Shown here piece by piece: positions 16,250-26,198 of a stretch of DNA of 43,508 bases (positions are counted from its first letter, which is position 1; each line of letters opens with the position of its first letter). The position numbers and the translations under genes are program-made. The stretch comes from Thiofilum flexile DSM 14609 (lineage in GTDB: Bacteria; Pseudomonadota; Gammaproteobacteria; Thiotrichales; Thiotrichaceae). The stretch covers positions 1-43,508 of the forward strand of contig NZ_KB904817.1 of the NCBI RefSeq assembly GCF_000380185.1. The letters run 5' to 3'. The notes beneath the pieces were generated by a model that was given only the letters and a program-made list of their open reading frames with translations, was not told the origin of the DNA and did not search any database.

Positions 16250-17737
16250 TTGAATACTCATTCATTATGGCGCTGCTCATTAAGTCTGATAACAGGTTTA
16301 ATATTAGCCCATTCATTAGCTTATGCTAAATCAACCCATGACAATTCTAAAAATAACACAACAGAAGCAAAGTCGACTGAAGCCACTGCCTTAAAACAGT
16401 TACCCGAAAAAGTAGTGGCATTACTACAAAAATATAAAATTCCGGCTAGCGAACTTAGCATTTTGATTCAAGAGGTGAGTGCATCTAAGCCTTTAGTAGA
16501 GTATGAAATCGATACACCACGTAATCCCGCCTCTACTATGAAACTCCTCACGACATGGACTGCGCTGAAAGTACTAGGGCCTTCTTGGCGTTGGAAAACC
16601 GAAGTATGGACCCGTGGCACTATCACAAATGGTGTTTTGTATGGTGATCTTGTGCTTAAGGGATATGGCGATCCGTATCTAATTTATGAAAATTTTTGGC
16701 AATTAATGTTTGATTTACGGGCGAAAGGCTTAAAAGATATTCAGGGTAATCTGATTATTGATAATAGTTATTTTGATGTACCTGAGCAGGCGAGCCAACA
16801 GTTTGATAAAACACCAGAGCGGGTTTATAACGCATTACCCTCGGCATTAATGTTTAATTTCCAAGCCACACGTTTCTTATTATCTCCCAATACCCTGACC
16901 AATAAAGTGGATATCACGACCTTTCCTGAGGCGGCGGTGTTAAAAATTGATAATCAATTATCGCTACATGAAGGGCGTTGTAGTGAGGATAACTATAATC
17001 CCGTGTTTGTCCGCCAAAGTACCGGGACTATGCTGATTCGGGGGGGGTATGCGACGGAATGTGGGCAGCAATTTATTATGCGTTTAATGACCACACCCAC
17101 TAACCATGTCGCACAAGCTTTCCGCCAGTTTTGGCAACAACTCGGTGGAACCCTTTCTGGAGGTGATCAATCCGGTACTTTGCAAGCTAGCGATCAACTA
17201 TTTTATACCTATTATTCACCACCACTTATCGATCAAATTCGCGCAATTAATAAGTGGAGCAATAATGTAATGACACGTCAATTATTGCTAACGTTAGGGG
17301 CGAAGGGGATTGGTGTTCCGGGTACAACGGTTAACGGGAGTGAAGTCGTCAAGGTTTATTTAAACTCGGTGGGGATTAATACTCAGGGTTTAGTGATTGA
17401 AAATGGGGCAGGGCTATCACGCGATGAACGTGTTACCGCACGACAAATGGGGCAAATGCTTAACCTTATTTGGCATGATGCCTATATGCCTGAATTCATT
17501 TCGTCCTTGCCATTATTAGGCGAGGATGGCACCTTACTGAAACGTTTCCGCCACCAAGCCCTACGCGGTCAAGCGCACCTGAAAACCGGCACTTTAAATG
17601 ACGTCACTGCCTTATCAGGCTTTTTGCTCACTCAATCTGGTAAGCAGCTTATTATAGTGATTCAACATCATGGTCGCCATGTCTCAGCCGGACGTGCTGT
17701 GCAAGATGCTTTATTAGAGTGGGCGTTTAATCAATGA
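16250..17737 (+). CDS. dacB: D-alanyl-D-alanine carboxypeptidase/endopeptidase, PBP4 type
   Basis: A periplasmic class C low-molecular-weight penicillin-binding protein (peptidase family S13), 495 residues. A signal peptide (residues 1-26, ending SLAYA) is followed by a charged Lys/Thr-rich linker, then the catalytic domain. Active-site motifs: Ser95-Thr-Met-Lys98, Ser337-Asn-Asn339, and Lys445-Thr-Gly447. The long insertion between the first two motifs is the usual S13 domain. It trims or cleaves peptidoglycan cross-links. The start is a TTG at 16250 with AGGGA upstream. trmO ends 13 bases before and tamA starts 15 bases after, so these may form one operon. Confidence 0.93.
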   Translation: MNTHSLWRCSLSLITGLILAHSLAYAKSTHDNSKNNTTEAKSTEATALKQLPEKVVALLQKYKIPASELSILIQEVSASKPLVEYEIDTPRNPASTMKLLTTWTALKVLGPSWRWKTEVWTRGTITNGVLYGDLVLKGYGDPYLIYENFWQLMFDLRAKGLKDIQGNLIIDNSYFDVPEQASQQFDKTPERVYNALPSALMFNFQATRFLLSPNTLTNKVDITTFPEAAVLKIDNQLSLHEGRCSEDNYNPVFVRQSTGTMLIRGGYATECGQQFIMRLMTTPTNHVAQAFRQFWQQLGGTLSGGDQSGTLQASDQLFYTYYSPPLIDQIRAINKWSNNVMTRQLLLTLGAKGIGVPGTTVNGSEVVKVYLNSVGINTQGLVIENGAGLSRDERVTARQMGQMLNLIWHDAYMPEFISSLPLLGEDGTLLKRFRHQALRGQAHLKTGTLNDVTALSGFLLTQSGKQLIIVIQHHGRHVSAGRAVQDALLEWAFNQ

Positions 17738-17751
17738 CATAGGTTTGCCGT

Positions 17752-19803
17752 ATGAAACATTGGGATGTACGCTACTTAGTACTAACCTGTTTAATGAGTA
17801 CAGGGGTGAACGCAGCAACCCTGCCACCCTTAGAGTTAGATACTACTTTACCCGCCCTAGATACTACCCTGTCAGCGGAAGAGGCTCTAAGCTCTTTAGA
17901 TACCGAGGTAGATACTACTTTGCCCCCGACACTAGCGCCGTTAGGGGGTGAGGAGGCGGTATCTACTGAGTTAACAGACGAAGTGAGTAGTGCTCCTGAT
18001 CCCACCGCCGATAGCACGGATGATTTTAGGCGTTTGCCCGAAGAAGCACCGAGTTTAGGTGAAGACCCGGCTAATGCCTATTCTGCCAAAACCACTAAAG
18101 CCAATTCAAAAACGAAGGCGAAGACGGAAGAGTCTCCGGTTAAAGTATTAGTTAGTGGGGCAGATAAAGCCCTCTCCGATAATATTATTGCTTTTTTACC
18201 TTCGAGACGGCGCTTAAATTGTGCCACCTCCGCCGAGCGCATTGAGCGTTTTATTACCGCAGCACAGCCCAAGCTACAAGCCTCCGCCGAGGCTATGGGC
18301 TATTTTGATGCCCAATTTAAGATGGTTTCAGCGCGGCGTGATGGTTGTTGGGTATTGAATGTAGCGGTGAACCCCGGGCAGCCCATTCGTGTCAAAGGCA
18401 TGGATATTAAGCTGGAGGGGGCGGGAGCTAAGACTAAAGATTTTGCTACTATTCAGCAAAATCCTCCCTATCGCATGGGGGATGTGATGGTGCATCAGCC
18501 CTATGAAGATTACAAAGACAAGCTAAATCAAAAAGCCAATCAACTAGGTTATTTCGACGCCGAATATAAAACCAAACAGCTACAAATTGACCCGGATAAG
18601 CATGAGGGTAAGGTAGTCTTGGATTATAAAACAGGCGAGCGTTATCGTTATGGGCAAGTGGATGTAAAACAAGATGTGCTTAACCAAAAAGTGCTTAATC
18701 GCCATTTAAGGGTGCGTCCGGGTGCCTATTATGATTCGGAACAACTCCTTAAGCAGCAACGTTTATTAGAAGCCAGTGGCTATTATAAGGATGTACAAAT
18801 TGTCCCTAAGCACATGGAGGCTAAAGACAAACAGATTCCAGTGAGTATCCAAGCCGAACGTAATAAGCGTTATACCTATACAGGCAAAGTAGGCTATGGC
18901 GCTGATACCAAAGCACGTCTAGAAGCGAAAATGGATACCAACTGGGTGAATGACAAGGGGCATAAATTAACGGTAGAGGGAGTCGCCTCTAAACCAGAAG
19001 CGTCTTTGGGATTTAATTATAAAGTGCCTTTGTGGGAGCCAGAATTTGAGTTTGCGGCCTTAAGTGGGGGCTGGGAACGTTCTGATACTAATCAGATTAA
19101 AAGTTCGGCTTTAAAAAGTGAGTTTAGTTATAATCGCCGTAATGATAGTGACTGGCAACAAACCGCCTTTGTTTCAACCCTTTATGAGACGACTCAGACC
19201 GAGGGAAGTGATAAAACGACTTCTCAATTAGCGTTGTTAGGCGCTAGGATGAAAAAAACGGAGGCGGATGATTTATTGTATGCCACCCAAGGCTGGCAAT
19301 TAGCCGCCGAGTTACAAGGGGCTAAAAAAGGCTTATTAAGCGATCAATCTTTAATACAAGGTAAGGTTTCTGGTAAGTATTTAAAAACCTTGGAGTCCAA
19401 AAATAAGGTCATTTTACAAGGGGCTTTGGGCACTACCTATACCGATGATTTGACCACCACCCCTAAATCATTACGCTTTTTTGCGGGTGGGCAAAACTCT
19501 GTGCGGGGCTATGATTACCAGTCTTTAGGTACGAAGGATGCCAATGATGTGGTGATTGGGGGTAAGCATTTATTAACAGGAGGGGTTGAATTTGAAAAGC
19601 CTGTCCGTGACAAGTTTAGTTTGGCTGCATTTGTGGATGCGGGTAATGCGTTTGAAGATTGGTCGAATTATGACATTAAATGGGGGGTGGGCTTAGGAGC
19701 ACGTTATCAATCCCCCATAGGCCCGATTCGTGTCGATGTTGCTGTGCCTAAGGATAATTTTAATGATTTCCACTTTTACTTTAGCTTAGGACCTGATTTG
19801 TGA
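17752..19803 (+). CDS. tamA: Translocation and assembly module protein TamA (Omp85 family)
   Basis: Outer membrane beta-barrel that works with TamB in outer membrane protein insertion and phospholipid transport. It is 683 residues against about 577 in E. coli. After a signal peptide ending GVNAA comes an extra low-complexity stretch (about residues 25-130) rich in Asp, Thr, Leu, Glu and Pro, with repeats such as LDTTLPALDTTL and EVDTTLPP. POTRA domains follow (about 135-380: YFDAQFK, GYFDAEYK, LLEASGYYKDVQI), then the barrel with the Omp85 VRGY motif at 584-587 and a C-terminal strand ending YFSLGPDL. Its stop overlaps the tamB GTG by four bases. Confidence 0.92.
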   Translation: MKHWDVRYLVLTCLMSTGVNAATLPPLELDTTLPALDTTLSAEEALSSLDTEVDTTLPPTLAPLGGEEAVSTELTDEVSSAPDPTADSTDDFRRLPEEAPSLGEDPANAYSAKTTKANSKTKAKTEESPVKVLVSGADKALSDNIIAFLPSRRRLNCATSAERIERFITAAQPKLQASAEAMGYFDAQFKMVSARRDGCWVLNVAVNPGQPIRVKGMDIKLEGAGAKTKDFATIQQNPPYRMGDVMVHQPYEDYKDKLNQKANQLGYFDAEYKTKQLQIDPDKHEGKVVLDYKTGERYRYGQVDVKQDVLNQKVLNRHLRVRPGAYYDSEQLLKQQRLLEASGYYKDVQIVPKHMEAKDKQIPVSIQAERNKRYTYTGKVGYGADTKARLEAKMDTNWVNDKGHKLTVEGVASKPEASLGFNYKVPLWEPEFEFAALSGGWERSDTNQIKSSALKSEFSYNRRNDSDWQQTAFVSTLYETTQTEGSDKTTSQLALLGARMKKTEADDLLYATQGWQLAAELQGAKKGLLSDQSLIQGKVSGKYLKTLESKNKVILQGALGTTYTDDLTTTPKSLRFFAGGQNSVRGYDYQSLGTKDANDVVIGGKHLLTGGVEFEKPVRDKFSLAAFVDAGNAFEDWSNYDIKWGVGLGARYQSPIGPIRVDVAVPKDNFNDFHFYFSLGPDL

Positions 19804-22800
19804 AGTTAAGTCGCTCCCTGATTTGGACGCCCTTATTAGCGGTAATAGTACTGATTGTATTGGTATTATTGTTGGTAGGGTTTTTAGTATTTAGCCAAGC
19901 AGGGGCGCGTTTGGTTGCTCAACAATTAGAGCAACGGGTGGCGGGACTGACCTTTGAGGGAGTAGAGGGGGCATTAGGGGGCGACTTAAAGGCTAAGCGG
20001 ATTTACTGGCAGGAAGAGGGGATAGAGGCTAGCGTGACCGTAGAAGGCTTAGATCTGAACACTAAACTAGGCTTACGTCCCGAATTAAAGCGTACCTATA
20101 TGGATCGTCTGATTATTAAAACCCCGCCAGCAGGGCCAGGGCCGGTCGTGATTCCTGAGTTATCCGATCCATTAGAGGCCTTACTATCCGATGTACGTGT
20201 TAAGGAGTTTGAGTTTTGGGTCGGAGCGAGTGCCCTTAAGCTCTATGATGTCAGTATTAAAGCTAATAATGCAGCGGGTATGCTCTATGTACAGGAGCTG
20301 AGTGCTCGTACTCATGCCAATCCTAATCAAGGTTTAATGCTGAACCTTCAAGGGCAAATGGCCTTAGGTGCTTTACATACAGGTGAGTTTAACGGGCGAG
20401 TAGCGTCGGTTGATCCGAATCTTGGGATTGGTACCCTCGATTTAAATATAACAGGGCCTGATAATGCCTATAAGATTGCGGGACAAGGGCAATGGTCTTA
20501 TCGTAATTCACCCCGCTATACCGTCAAGATCTTAGGCTCCGGTAATATGGAGCAATTAAATATATATAAACTTACCCTTACTGATCCAGAAGGAGGAAGT
20601 GAGGGGCAAGCTAAGGGCTATCTCAATTGGTATGACCCTATCTTATGGCAGTTAGATATGACCACGCACGGGGTTGATCTAGCCGACTATGGTGTAAGTA
20701 CACCAACTAGCTTAGATAGCCATATCGTTTGGAGTGGTGAGCGTAGTCAGGTTAAGCGTTCTACACATTGGGCTATTCACTCACTGACTGGGCAGGTACA
20801 GAATTATCCAGTACGCGCTACTGGGGAAGTTTTGTCTGAGTTTGGAGTGTTTGAGGTTAGAAGTTTAGATGCAGCACTCGGTGATAATAAGCTCACGATT
20901 GTGGGCAAAGCGGATCAAGACTTGGCGATGGATTGGTCATTGAATGCACCCAAGTTAGCACAAATCTCACCACAATTATCCGGTGCCTTAAAAGGTAATG
21001 GAGCCTTACAAGGGCGCTTAGATGGTTCGCAGTTAACGGTTGATATTCAAGATCTTAGTGGTCATTTACAAGGGTATAAACTCAAAGCTACAGGGCAATT
21101 GGCGCGGAATAATAATACCCTATCAGCGCGTAATGTACGGGTTTATATGGGGGATAATGTGCTGACCCTAGATGGGGATGCCCGTGATGATTTAGGTTTA
21201 GTGTGGACTTTAGATGCTAAAAACCTTACTCAACTCAAGCCCACCTTAAAAGGCAATATTAGTGGCAGTGGGCGCATAGAGGGGCAGCTCGATAAAAAGC
21301 ATTTGGATCTGCATATTGATGGTCTAAAAGGGCAAATCAACCAGCTGCCTATTCAAGCCCAAGGCCAATTAAAGCTACAAGACGATATTTTGAGTGCTCA
21401 AGATATGCAGGTGTTTGTGGGTACGAATCGGCTAACTTTTGATGGCAGTAGTGCTGCCAATACCTTAGGGCTGAATTGGCAATTAGAGGCGGATAAATTA
21501 TCTACACTTCATCCTAAACTGAAAGGTAATCTAAGTGCATCGGGTAATGTAAAGGGTTTAATGGATGGCTCAGAATTTGACCTGAGTATTGCCAAAATGC
21601 GCGGGACTTTGCAGGATTATCCTATACAAGGTACGGGACAACTTAGCTTAAAAAACAAAGCCTTGAGTGCTAAAGATGTGATCTTAACGCTAGGGGATAA
21701 TAAGCTCATTTTGAATGGGAGTGCGGCGGAAACTTTAGGTTTGGATTGGCAGTTGGAAGCTAAAGCCTTAAAGCAACTACACCTAAAGCTTAAAGGGCAG
21801 GTGAGTGCAGAGGGTAATCTTAAGGGTTTAATTGACGGTTCACAGTTAGATATTGCCATTCAAAGGCTAAAAGGCAATGTGCAAGATATCCCATTAGAGG
21901 CTAAGGGCTTATTACATTTTGAAAATAAAGTCTTAGAAGCACGTAACCTAGTGATTGATACCGGTAAAAACCAGATTACCCTCGATGGTAGTGCTGGGGA
22001 TAGCTTGGGCTTAGATTGGAAGGTGAGTGCTAATGATTTAGGGCAGTTATCGCCTAAGTTAACTGGCAAGCTCAATGGGCAGGGTACGTTAAAAGGCACT
22101 TTGGATGGCAGCCAGCTTGATATTAGTATCGGCCGCTTAGAGGGTAAGATTAATCAATACCCTATTAATGCCAAAGGCCAATTAGCACGGCGTGATCAGG
22201 TGTATTCGGCGCGGGATTTAGTGGTTAATGTGGGTGATAATCAATTAGTACTCAATGGTAATGCTGGAGATGCTTTAGGTTTAGATTGGCGTATTAATGC
22301 CTCACGCTTAGAGCAGTTAAGTCCCAAGTTACAAGGTAATGCCGAAGGGTCGGGCACTTTAACCGGAGCCTTAGATGGTTCACGCCTAGATGTCACGATT
22401 AAGCGCCTGACTGGTAAGGTGCAGGGCTATCCTCTTAATGTATCCGGCGGCTTAAAGCGTCAGGGGGATGCGATTACGGCACGTGATTTAGTGGTGGAGT
22501 CGGGTAAAAATCGGGTGATACTCAATGGTAGTGCTACCGATAGCGCGGGGGTAAGTTGGCAAGTCGAGTTAAAAGATCTCTCACAGATTAAACCTAATCT
22601 AACCGGACGAGTGCAAGGGCGCGGACGTCTACAAGGTTTACTAGATGGCTCACGATTGGATGTTAGTATTCAAGCCTTAGAGGGGCAGGTACTGCAATAT
22701 CCTTTGACGGCGACTGGGCAAATAGGCTTACGTGATAAGCAATTATCCGCAAAAGATTTAGCCATTAACTTAGGGCAAAATCGTATAGTGCTCAATGGTC

Positions 22801-25637
22801 AGGCTTCCAACCGTTTGGGTGTTAATTGGTCATTAGAGGCGAAAAATCTCAGTCAAATCCATCCTGAGTTGCAAGGCAATCTACAGGGTAATGGACGTAT
22901 TGAGGGAGCCGTGGATGGCTCAACGCTTACTCTGAGCATTAGTCAGCTCAATGGTCAGTTACGAGAGTATCCTCTATCCGCTCGTGGCTCTATTACCCGA
23001 CGCAATAATGTGTTTAATACGGAGGGATTTAGTGTTGATGTGGGGCAAAATCGCCTGTTACTCAGTGGTCAAGTGTCTGATCGTGTGTCAGTACGTTGGC
23101 AGCTAGATGGGCGTAATCTCAGTCAATTACATCCTAGCTTAAAAGGTAATTTAAAAGGGCGGGGTAGTTTAACGAGTCGACGGGATGGCTCAAATTTGAG
23201 CGTCGATATTGAGCAATTGACGGGGCAATTAAATGGCTACCCTCTCGATGCTACAGGTCAGATCGCCCAACAAGGCAAAGATTGGATCGTAAAACAAGGC
23301 CGGGTTCGTGCGGGCAGTAATGCCTTGCAATTATCAGGTAAGGTAACCGAGCCAATCGATGTGCAATGGCGCATTGATGCTAAGCAACTTTCACAAGTGT
23401 TGCCTGGTTTAGCTGGTAGTATCCAAGGCCAAGGGACAGCAAAAGGTAAATGGTCTTTGCCACAAGTCCAAGGACAGGTTCAAGGCACTCAATTACGTTA
23501 TCAGGATTTAAGTATTGAAAGTCTGGTGGCTGATATTGGGCAAAGTGGGGGGCAATATCGTGCTAATGCGACTTTGAGAGGTATTCGCCAAGGCGATAAT
23601 GTGGTGAGCCAAGCCGTACTGGAGGCGCAAGGTACACCAGAAAATCATCGCGTACGTGTCAGTGCCATACATAAAGAGGGCAAAATTGATCTCAGTGCGG
23701 TGGGGCGTTGGCAAAATAATGTCTGGGCGGGCAACATACAATCGGCTGATTTAAGAGATACTGCCGCCGGTAATTGGCGTCTAATCCGCCCAGTTACCAT
23801 GCAGGTTAGTAATAAGCAATTGGCAAGTGGTGAAATTTGCCTCTCTAATGGTCAGGGTAATATTTGTGCTCAGCCTGCTATATCCAGTTCAGGGGTAGCA
23901 GCTACCGGGCGTATTCAAAATATGCCTTTGGTGATGTTAAAGCCTTGGTTGCCTGAGAATATTAAATTAGCCGGTTCGGTCGATGGATCCTATCAGGTGG
24001 TTTGGCGTAAAGGACAAGGATCGGGTCAAGCTAAGTTACGCTTCCCCGATAATACAGTACAAATCCGCCAAACGAATGGGCAGTTTGAGCAATATACCTA
24101 TCACAATGCTCAAGTAGTAATCACTTTAGTGGGCAAAACAGTCAGTCTACAAGGTCAAACTCAAGTTGATCCCTATGGTGCGGTAAAACTAAATGGGCGC
24201 ATTGACTTAGTCGAGCAAGGCGATCCACGCATTCAAGCGGTGATTAGTGCCGAGTCGCCTAATGTGGCTTGGCTAGAAAAAATGACCCCCGATTTGGGTG
24301 AGATCAAAGGACAAGTTCAATTAGAAGTTGAGGTGGTGGGGACACTGAGTAAGCCTACTCTGCGTGGTATTGCGCGTTTGCAAAATGGGCAAGCTTATCT
24401 ATCTGAAACGGGTGCCTTACTCCAAGATATTAACTTAACTGTAAGAACTGTCGATGCGCGTAATGCCACTATTACAGGCTCATTAAGGGCAGGCTCTGGG
24501 GTATTACAAGCTAAAGGTACGATGCAGTTTGGCAATCTACCGAAATGGTCAGCCGATGTGCAGCTACAAGGCGAGCGTTTACTCTTAATGGATACTCACG
24601 AAATTCAGGCGTGGGCTTCGCCTAATTTACGCGTTACGGCTGTTCCCGGTACGGTGAATATTCAAGGGAGTATTTTTATTCCTGAAATGGTGGTGAGCTT
24701 GCGCGAGTTACCTAGTTCTGCCAGTGTGCGCTCAGACGATGTGGTCATAGTAGGCAGGCGTGCGCAAGCTAATAGTGATGTGGTGATTGTTGGAAGGCGC
24801 GGGCAGTCTCGTACTAGTAGGGTTGCCCAAGCACCACAAGGTGGTAATTTACCCGGAGCTGGGCGGCCTAATCTGCAAACGCAGGATGAACCTTTGAATA
24901 TTAATCCCGATGTGACCATTGAGTTAGGGGATAGAGCCGTGTTTTCAGGGTTTGGTTTAGATGCCAAAATGCGCGGACGTTTAAGAATTGCCCGCACCCG
25001 GCAAGATATTATTGGTTTAGGTACTTTGAGTATTGTGGATGGGGTGTATAAGGCCTATGGGCAAAATCTTAGAATTGAGCGGGGGCGGCTCATTTTTAAT
25101 GGCAATCTGGAAAATCCGGGCTTAGATGTTCAAGCCGTGCGCACTATAGAGGATGATACGGATATTAAGGTTGGGATTACGCTCAATGGGACAGTACGTC
25201 GCCCAGAGTCAACCTTGTTTTCCTCACCTACACAAACCCAAAGCGATACCTTGAGTTACTTATTAACAGGACATTCGGCGAGTACCCTGTCTGGTTCAGA
25301 TACTAATGTGTTGCGTCAAGCAATCATGAACTTAGGCATTACGGGTGGCGAAAGTATTGCTAATCAGCTAGGTGTGGCTTTAGGGCTGGATGAGGTAGGC
25401 ATTAATACTAAAGGTGATGACTATCGTGAGAGTGAGTTGCTATTGGGCAAGCGATTAGGGCCACGTCTCTATGTAAAATATATCGTTGGAGTCTTTGATT
25501 CCCTACAAAGAGTAGCTATTACCTATCAGATTAATAAGCGTCTACAGCTTGAGGCTCAATCGGGTAGGAAGCAAGGTGTTGATTTTATTTATAAAATAAA
25601 TACAGATAAAGGCCCTTTTAGGCGTTCAAATCGCTAA
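19800..25637 (+). CDS. tamB: TamB, AsmA-like bridge protein with expanded repeats
   Basis: Inner-membrane-anchored periplasmic bridge partner of TamA, implicated in lipid transport to the outer membrane. It is 1945 residues, far above the roughly 1260 of E. coli. A signal anchor (about 7-33) is followed by beta-rich sequence, then nine tandem units of about 90 residues from Leu393 to about 1203. Each unit follows the pattern LxGxxxGxGxLxGxxDGS, then YPLxAxGQ, LSAxDLVV, GxNxLxLNGSA and LGLxWxLxAKxLSQLxPxL. The conserved C-terminal TamB/DUF490 domain closes the protein (ARTRQDIIGLGTLSIVDGVY; LLTGHSAS; GLDEVGINT). DVVIVGRR occurs twice, at about 1647 and 1660. The start is GTG, overlapping the tamA stop by four bases. 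No frameshift is seen. Confidence 0.93.
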   Translation: MKLSRSLIWTPLLAVIVLIVLVLLLVGFLVFSQAGARLVAQQLEQRVAGLTFEGVEGALGGDLKAKRIYWQEEGIEASVTVEGLDLNTKLGLRPELKRTYMDRLIIKTPPAGPGPVVIPELSDPLEALLSDVRVKEFEFWVGASALKLYDVSIKANNAAGMLYVQELSARTHANPNQGLMLNLQGQMALGALHTGEFNGRVASVDPNLGIGTLDLNITGPDNAYKIAGQGQWSYRNSPRYTVKILGSGNMEQLNIYKLTLTDPEGGSEGQAKGYLNWYDPILWQLDMTTHGVDLADYGVSTPTSLDSHIVWSGERSQVKRSTHWAIHSLTGQVQNYPVRATGEVLSEFGVFEVRSLDAALGDNKLTIVGKADQDLAMDWSLNAPKLAQISPQLSGALKGNGALQGRLDGSQLTVDIQDLSGHLQGYKLKATGQLARNNNTLSARNVRVYMGDNVLTLDGDARDDLGLVWTLDAKNLTQLKPTLKGNISGSGRIEGQLDKKHLDLHIDGLKGQINQLPIQAQGQLKLQDDILSAQDMQVFVGTNRLTFDGSSAANTLGLNWQLEADKLSTLHPKLKGNLSASGNVKGLMDGSEFDLSIAKMRGTLQDYPIQGTGQLSLKNKALSAKDVILTLGDNKLILNGSAAETLGLDWQLEAKALKQLHLKLKGQVSAEGNLKGLIDGSQLDIAIQRLKGNVQDIPLEAKGLLHFENKVLEARNLVIDTGKNQITLDGSAGDSLGLDWKVSANDLGQLSPKLTGKLNGQGTLKGTLDGSQLDISIGRLEGKINQYPINAKGQLARRDQVYSARDLVVNVGDNQLVLNGNAGDALGLDWRINASRLEQLSPKLQGNAEGSGTLTGALDGSRLDVTIKRLTGKVQGYPLNVSGGLKRQGDAITARDLVVESGKNRVILNGSATDSAGVSWQVELKDLSQIKPNLTGRVQGRGRLQGLLDGSRLDVSIQALEGQVLQYPLTATGQIGLRDKQLSAKDLAINLGQNRIVLNGQASNRLGVNWSLEAKNLSQIHPELQGNLQGNGRIEGAVDGSTLTLSISQLNGQLREYPLSARGSITRRNNVFNTEGFSVDVGQNRLLLSGQVSDRVSVRWQLDGRNLSQLHPSLKGNLKGRGSLTSRRDGSNLSVDIEQLTGQLNGYPLDATGQIAQQGKDWIVKQGRVRAGSNALQLSGKVTEPIDVQWRIDAKQLSQVLPGLAGSIQGQGTAKGKWSLPQVQGQVQGTQLRYQDLSIESLVADIGQSGGQYRANATLRGIRQGDNVVSQAVLEAQGTPENHRVRVSAIHKEGKIDLSAVGRWQNNVWAGNIQSADLRDTAAGNWRLIRPVTMQVSNKQLASGEICLSNGQGNICAQPAISSSGVAATGRIQNMPLVMLKPWLPENIKLAGSVDGSYQVVWRKGQGSGQAKLRFPDNTVQIRQTNGQFEQYTYHNAQVVITLVGKTVSLQGQTQVDPYGAVKLNGRIDLVEQGDPRIQAVISAESPNVAWLEKMTPDLGEIKGQVQLEVEVVGTLSKPTLRGIARLQNGQAYLSETGALLQDINLTVRTVDARNATITGSLRAGSGVLQAKGTMQFGNLPKWSADVQLQGERLLLMDTHEIQAWASPNLRVTAVPGTVNIQGSIFIPEMVVSLRELPSSASVRSDDVVIVGRRAQANSDVVIVGRRGQSRTSRVAQAPQGGNLPGAGRPNLQTQDEPLNINPDVTIELGDRAVFSGFGLDAKMRGRLRIARTRQDIIGLGTLSIVDGVYKAYGQNLRIERGRLIFNGNLENPGLDVQAVRTIEDDTDIKVGITLNGTVRRPESTLFSSPTQTQSDTLSYLLTGHSASTLSGSDTNVLRQAIMNLGITGGESIANQLGVALGLDEVGINTKGDDYRESELLLGKRLGPRLYVKYIVGVFDSLQRVAITYQINKRLQLEAQSGRKQGVDFIYKINTDKGPFRRSNR
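20976..23408 (+). repeat. Nine tandem 270-bp repeats within tamB
   Basis: 2433 bases hold 811 codons, or nine units of about 90 codons. Each begins with a form of LKGNxxGxGxLKGxLDGS. The bases differ between units while the protein pattern is kept, so the array is diverged. A tenth unit starts at 23409 (LAGSIQGQGTAKG) and quickly loses the pattern. Confidence 0.9.
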
Positions 25638-25796
25638 ACGCTAATGTCAAAAAAATACGATAAAAAGACTAGCTTTTAAGATGAATAGGGCATATAATCC
25701 TGTTCCTGTTTTAGTAGGTACGATCTGTTTAAAAATTAGTAATAGTTTCATCTGAAACTTATATCAAAATAATGCTGATTTTTAATGGTTATTAAG

Positions 25797-25825
25797 TTGA
25801 CTTTCTAATTTGATAACAAGATAAT
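25797..25825 (+). promoter_or_regulatory. Promoter of the tRNA-tuf operon
   Basis: TTGACT (25797-25802), a 17-base spacer and GATAAT (25820-25825) form a near-consensus sigma-70 promoter. Transcription would start near 25832, about ten bases before tRNA-Tyr. The rest of the 25638-25796 gap shows nothing else I can support; there is no clear terminator after tamB. Confidence 0.75.
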
Positions 25826-25841
25826 TCGTGCCTTTCCAGTC

Positions 25842-25926
<85 letters not shown>

Positions 25927-25981
25927 TCTTCTGTTTGATCTACATCATTAAGTGTGCGGTGATGTTTGATCAGAGCATTAG

Positions 25982-26055
<74 letters not shown>

Positions 26056-26089
26056 ATTATGTTGATGGCTGAGTGATTGTAAGTTTTTT

Positions 26090-26165
<76 letters not shown>

Positions 26166-26198
26166 GTTATTTAGTTTTTTGACGGAGTGCTTGTCAAA

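Noticed and set aside
17745-17951. Short plus-strand ORF overlapping the start of tamA
   Set aside because: It is in another frame of the tamA low-complexity region and its apparent repeats come from that DNA.
21617-22099. Minus-strand ORFs within tamB
   Set aside because: They are antisense shadows of the repeat units, and similar ones recur because the repeats recur.
25662-25677. AAAAG-ACTAG-CTTTT as terminator after tamB
   Set aside because: Only five A-T rich pairs and no G/C core, too weak to call.
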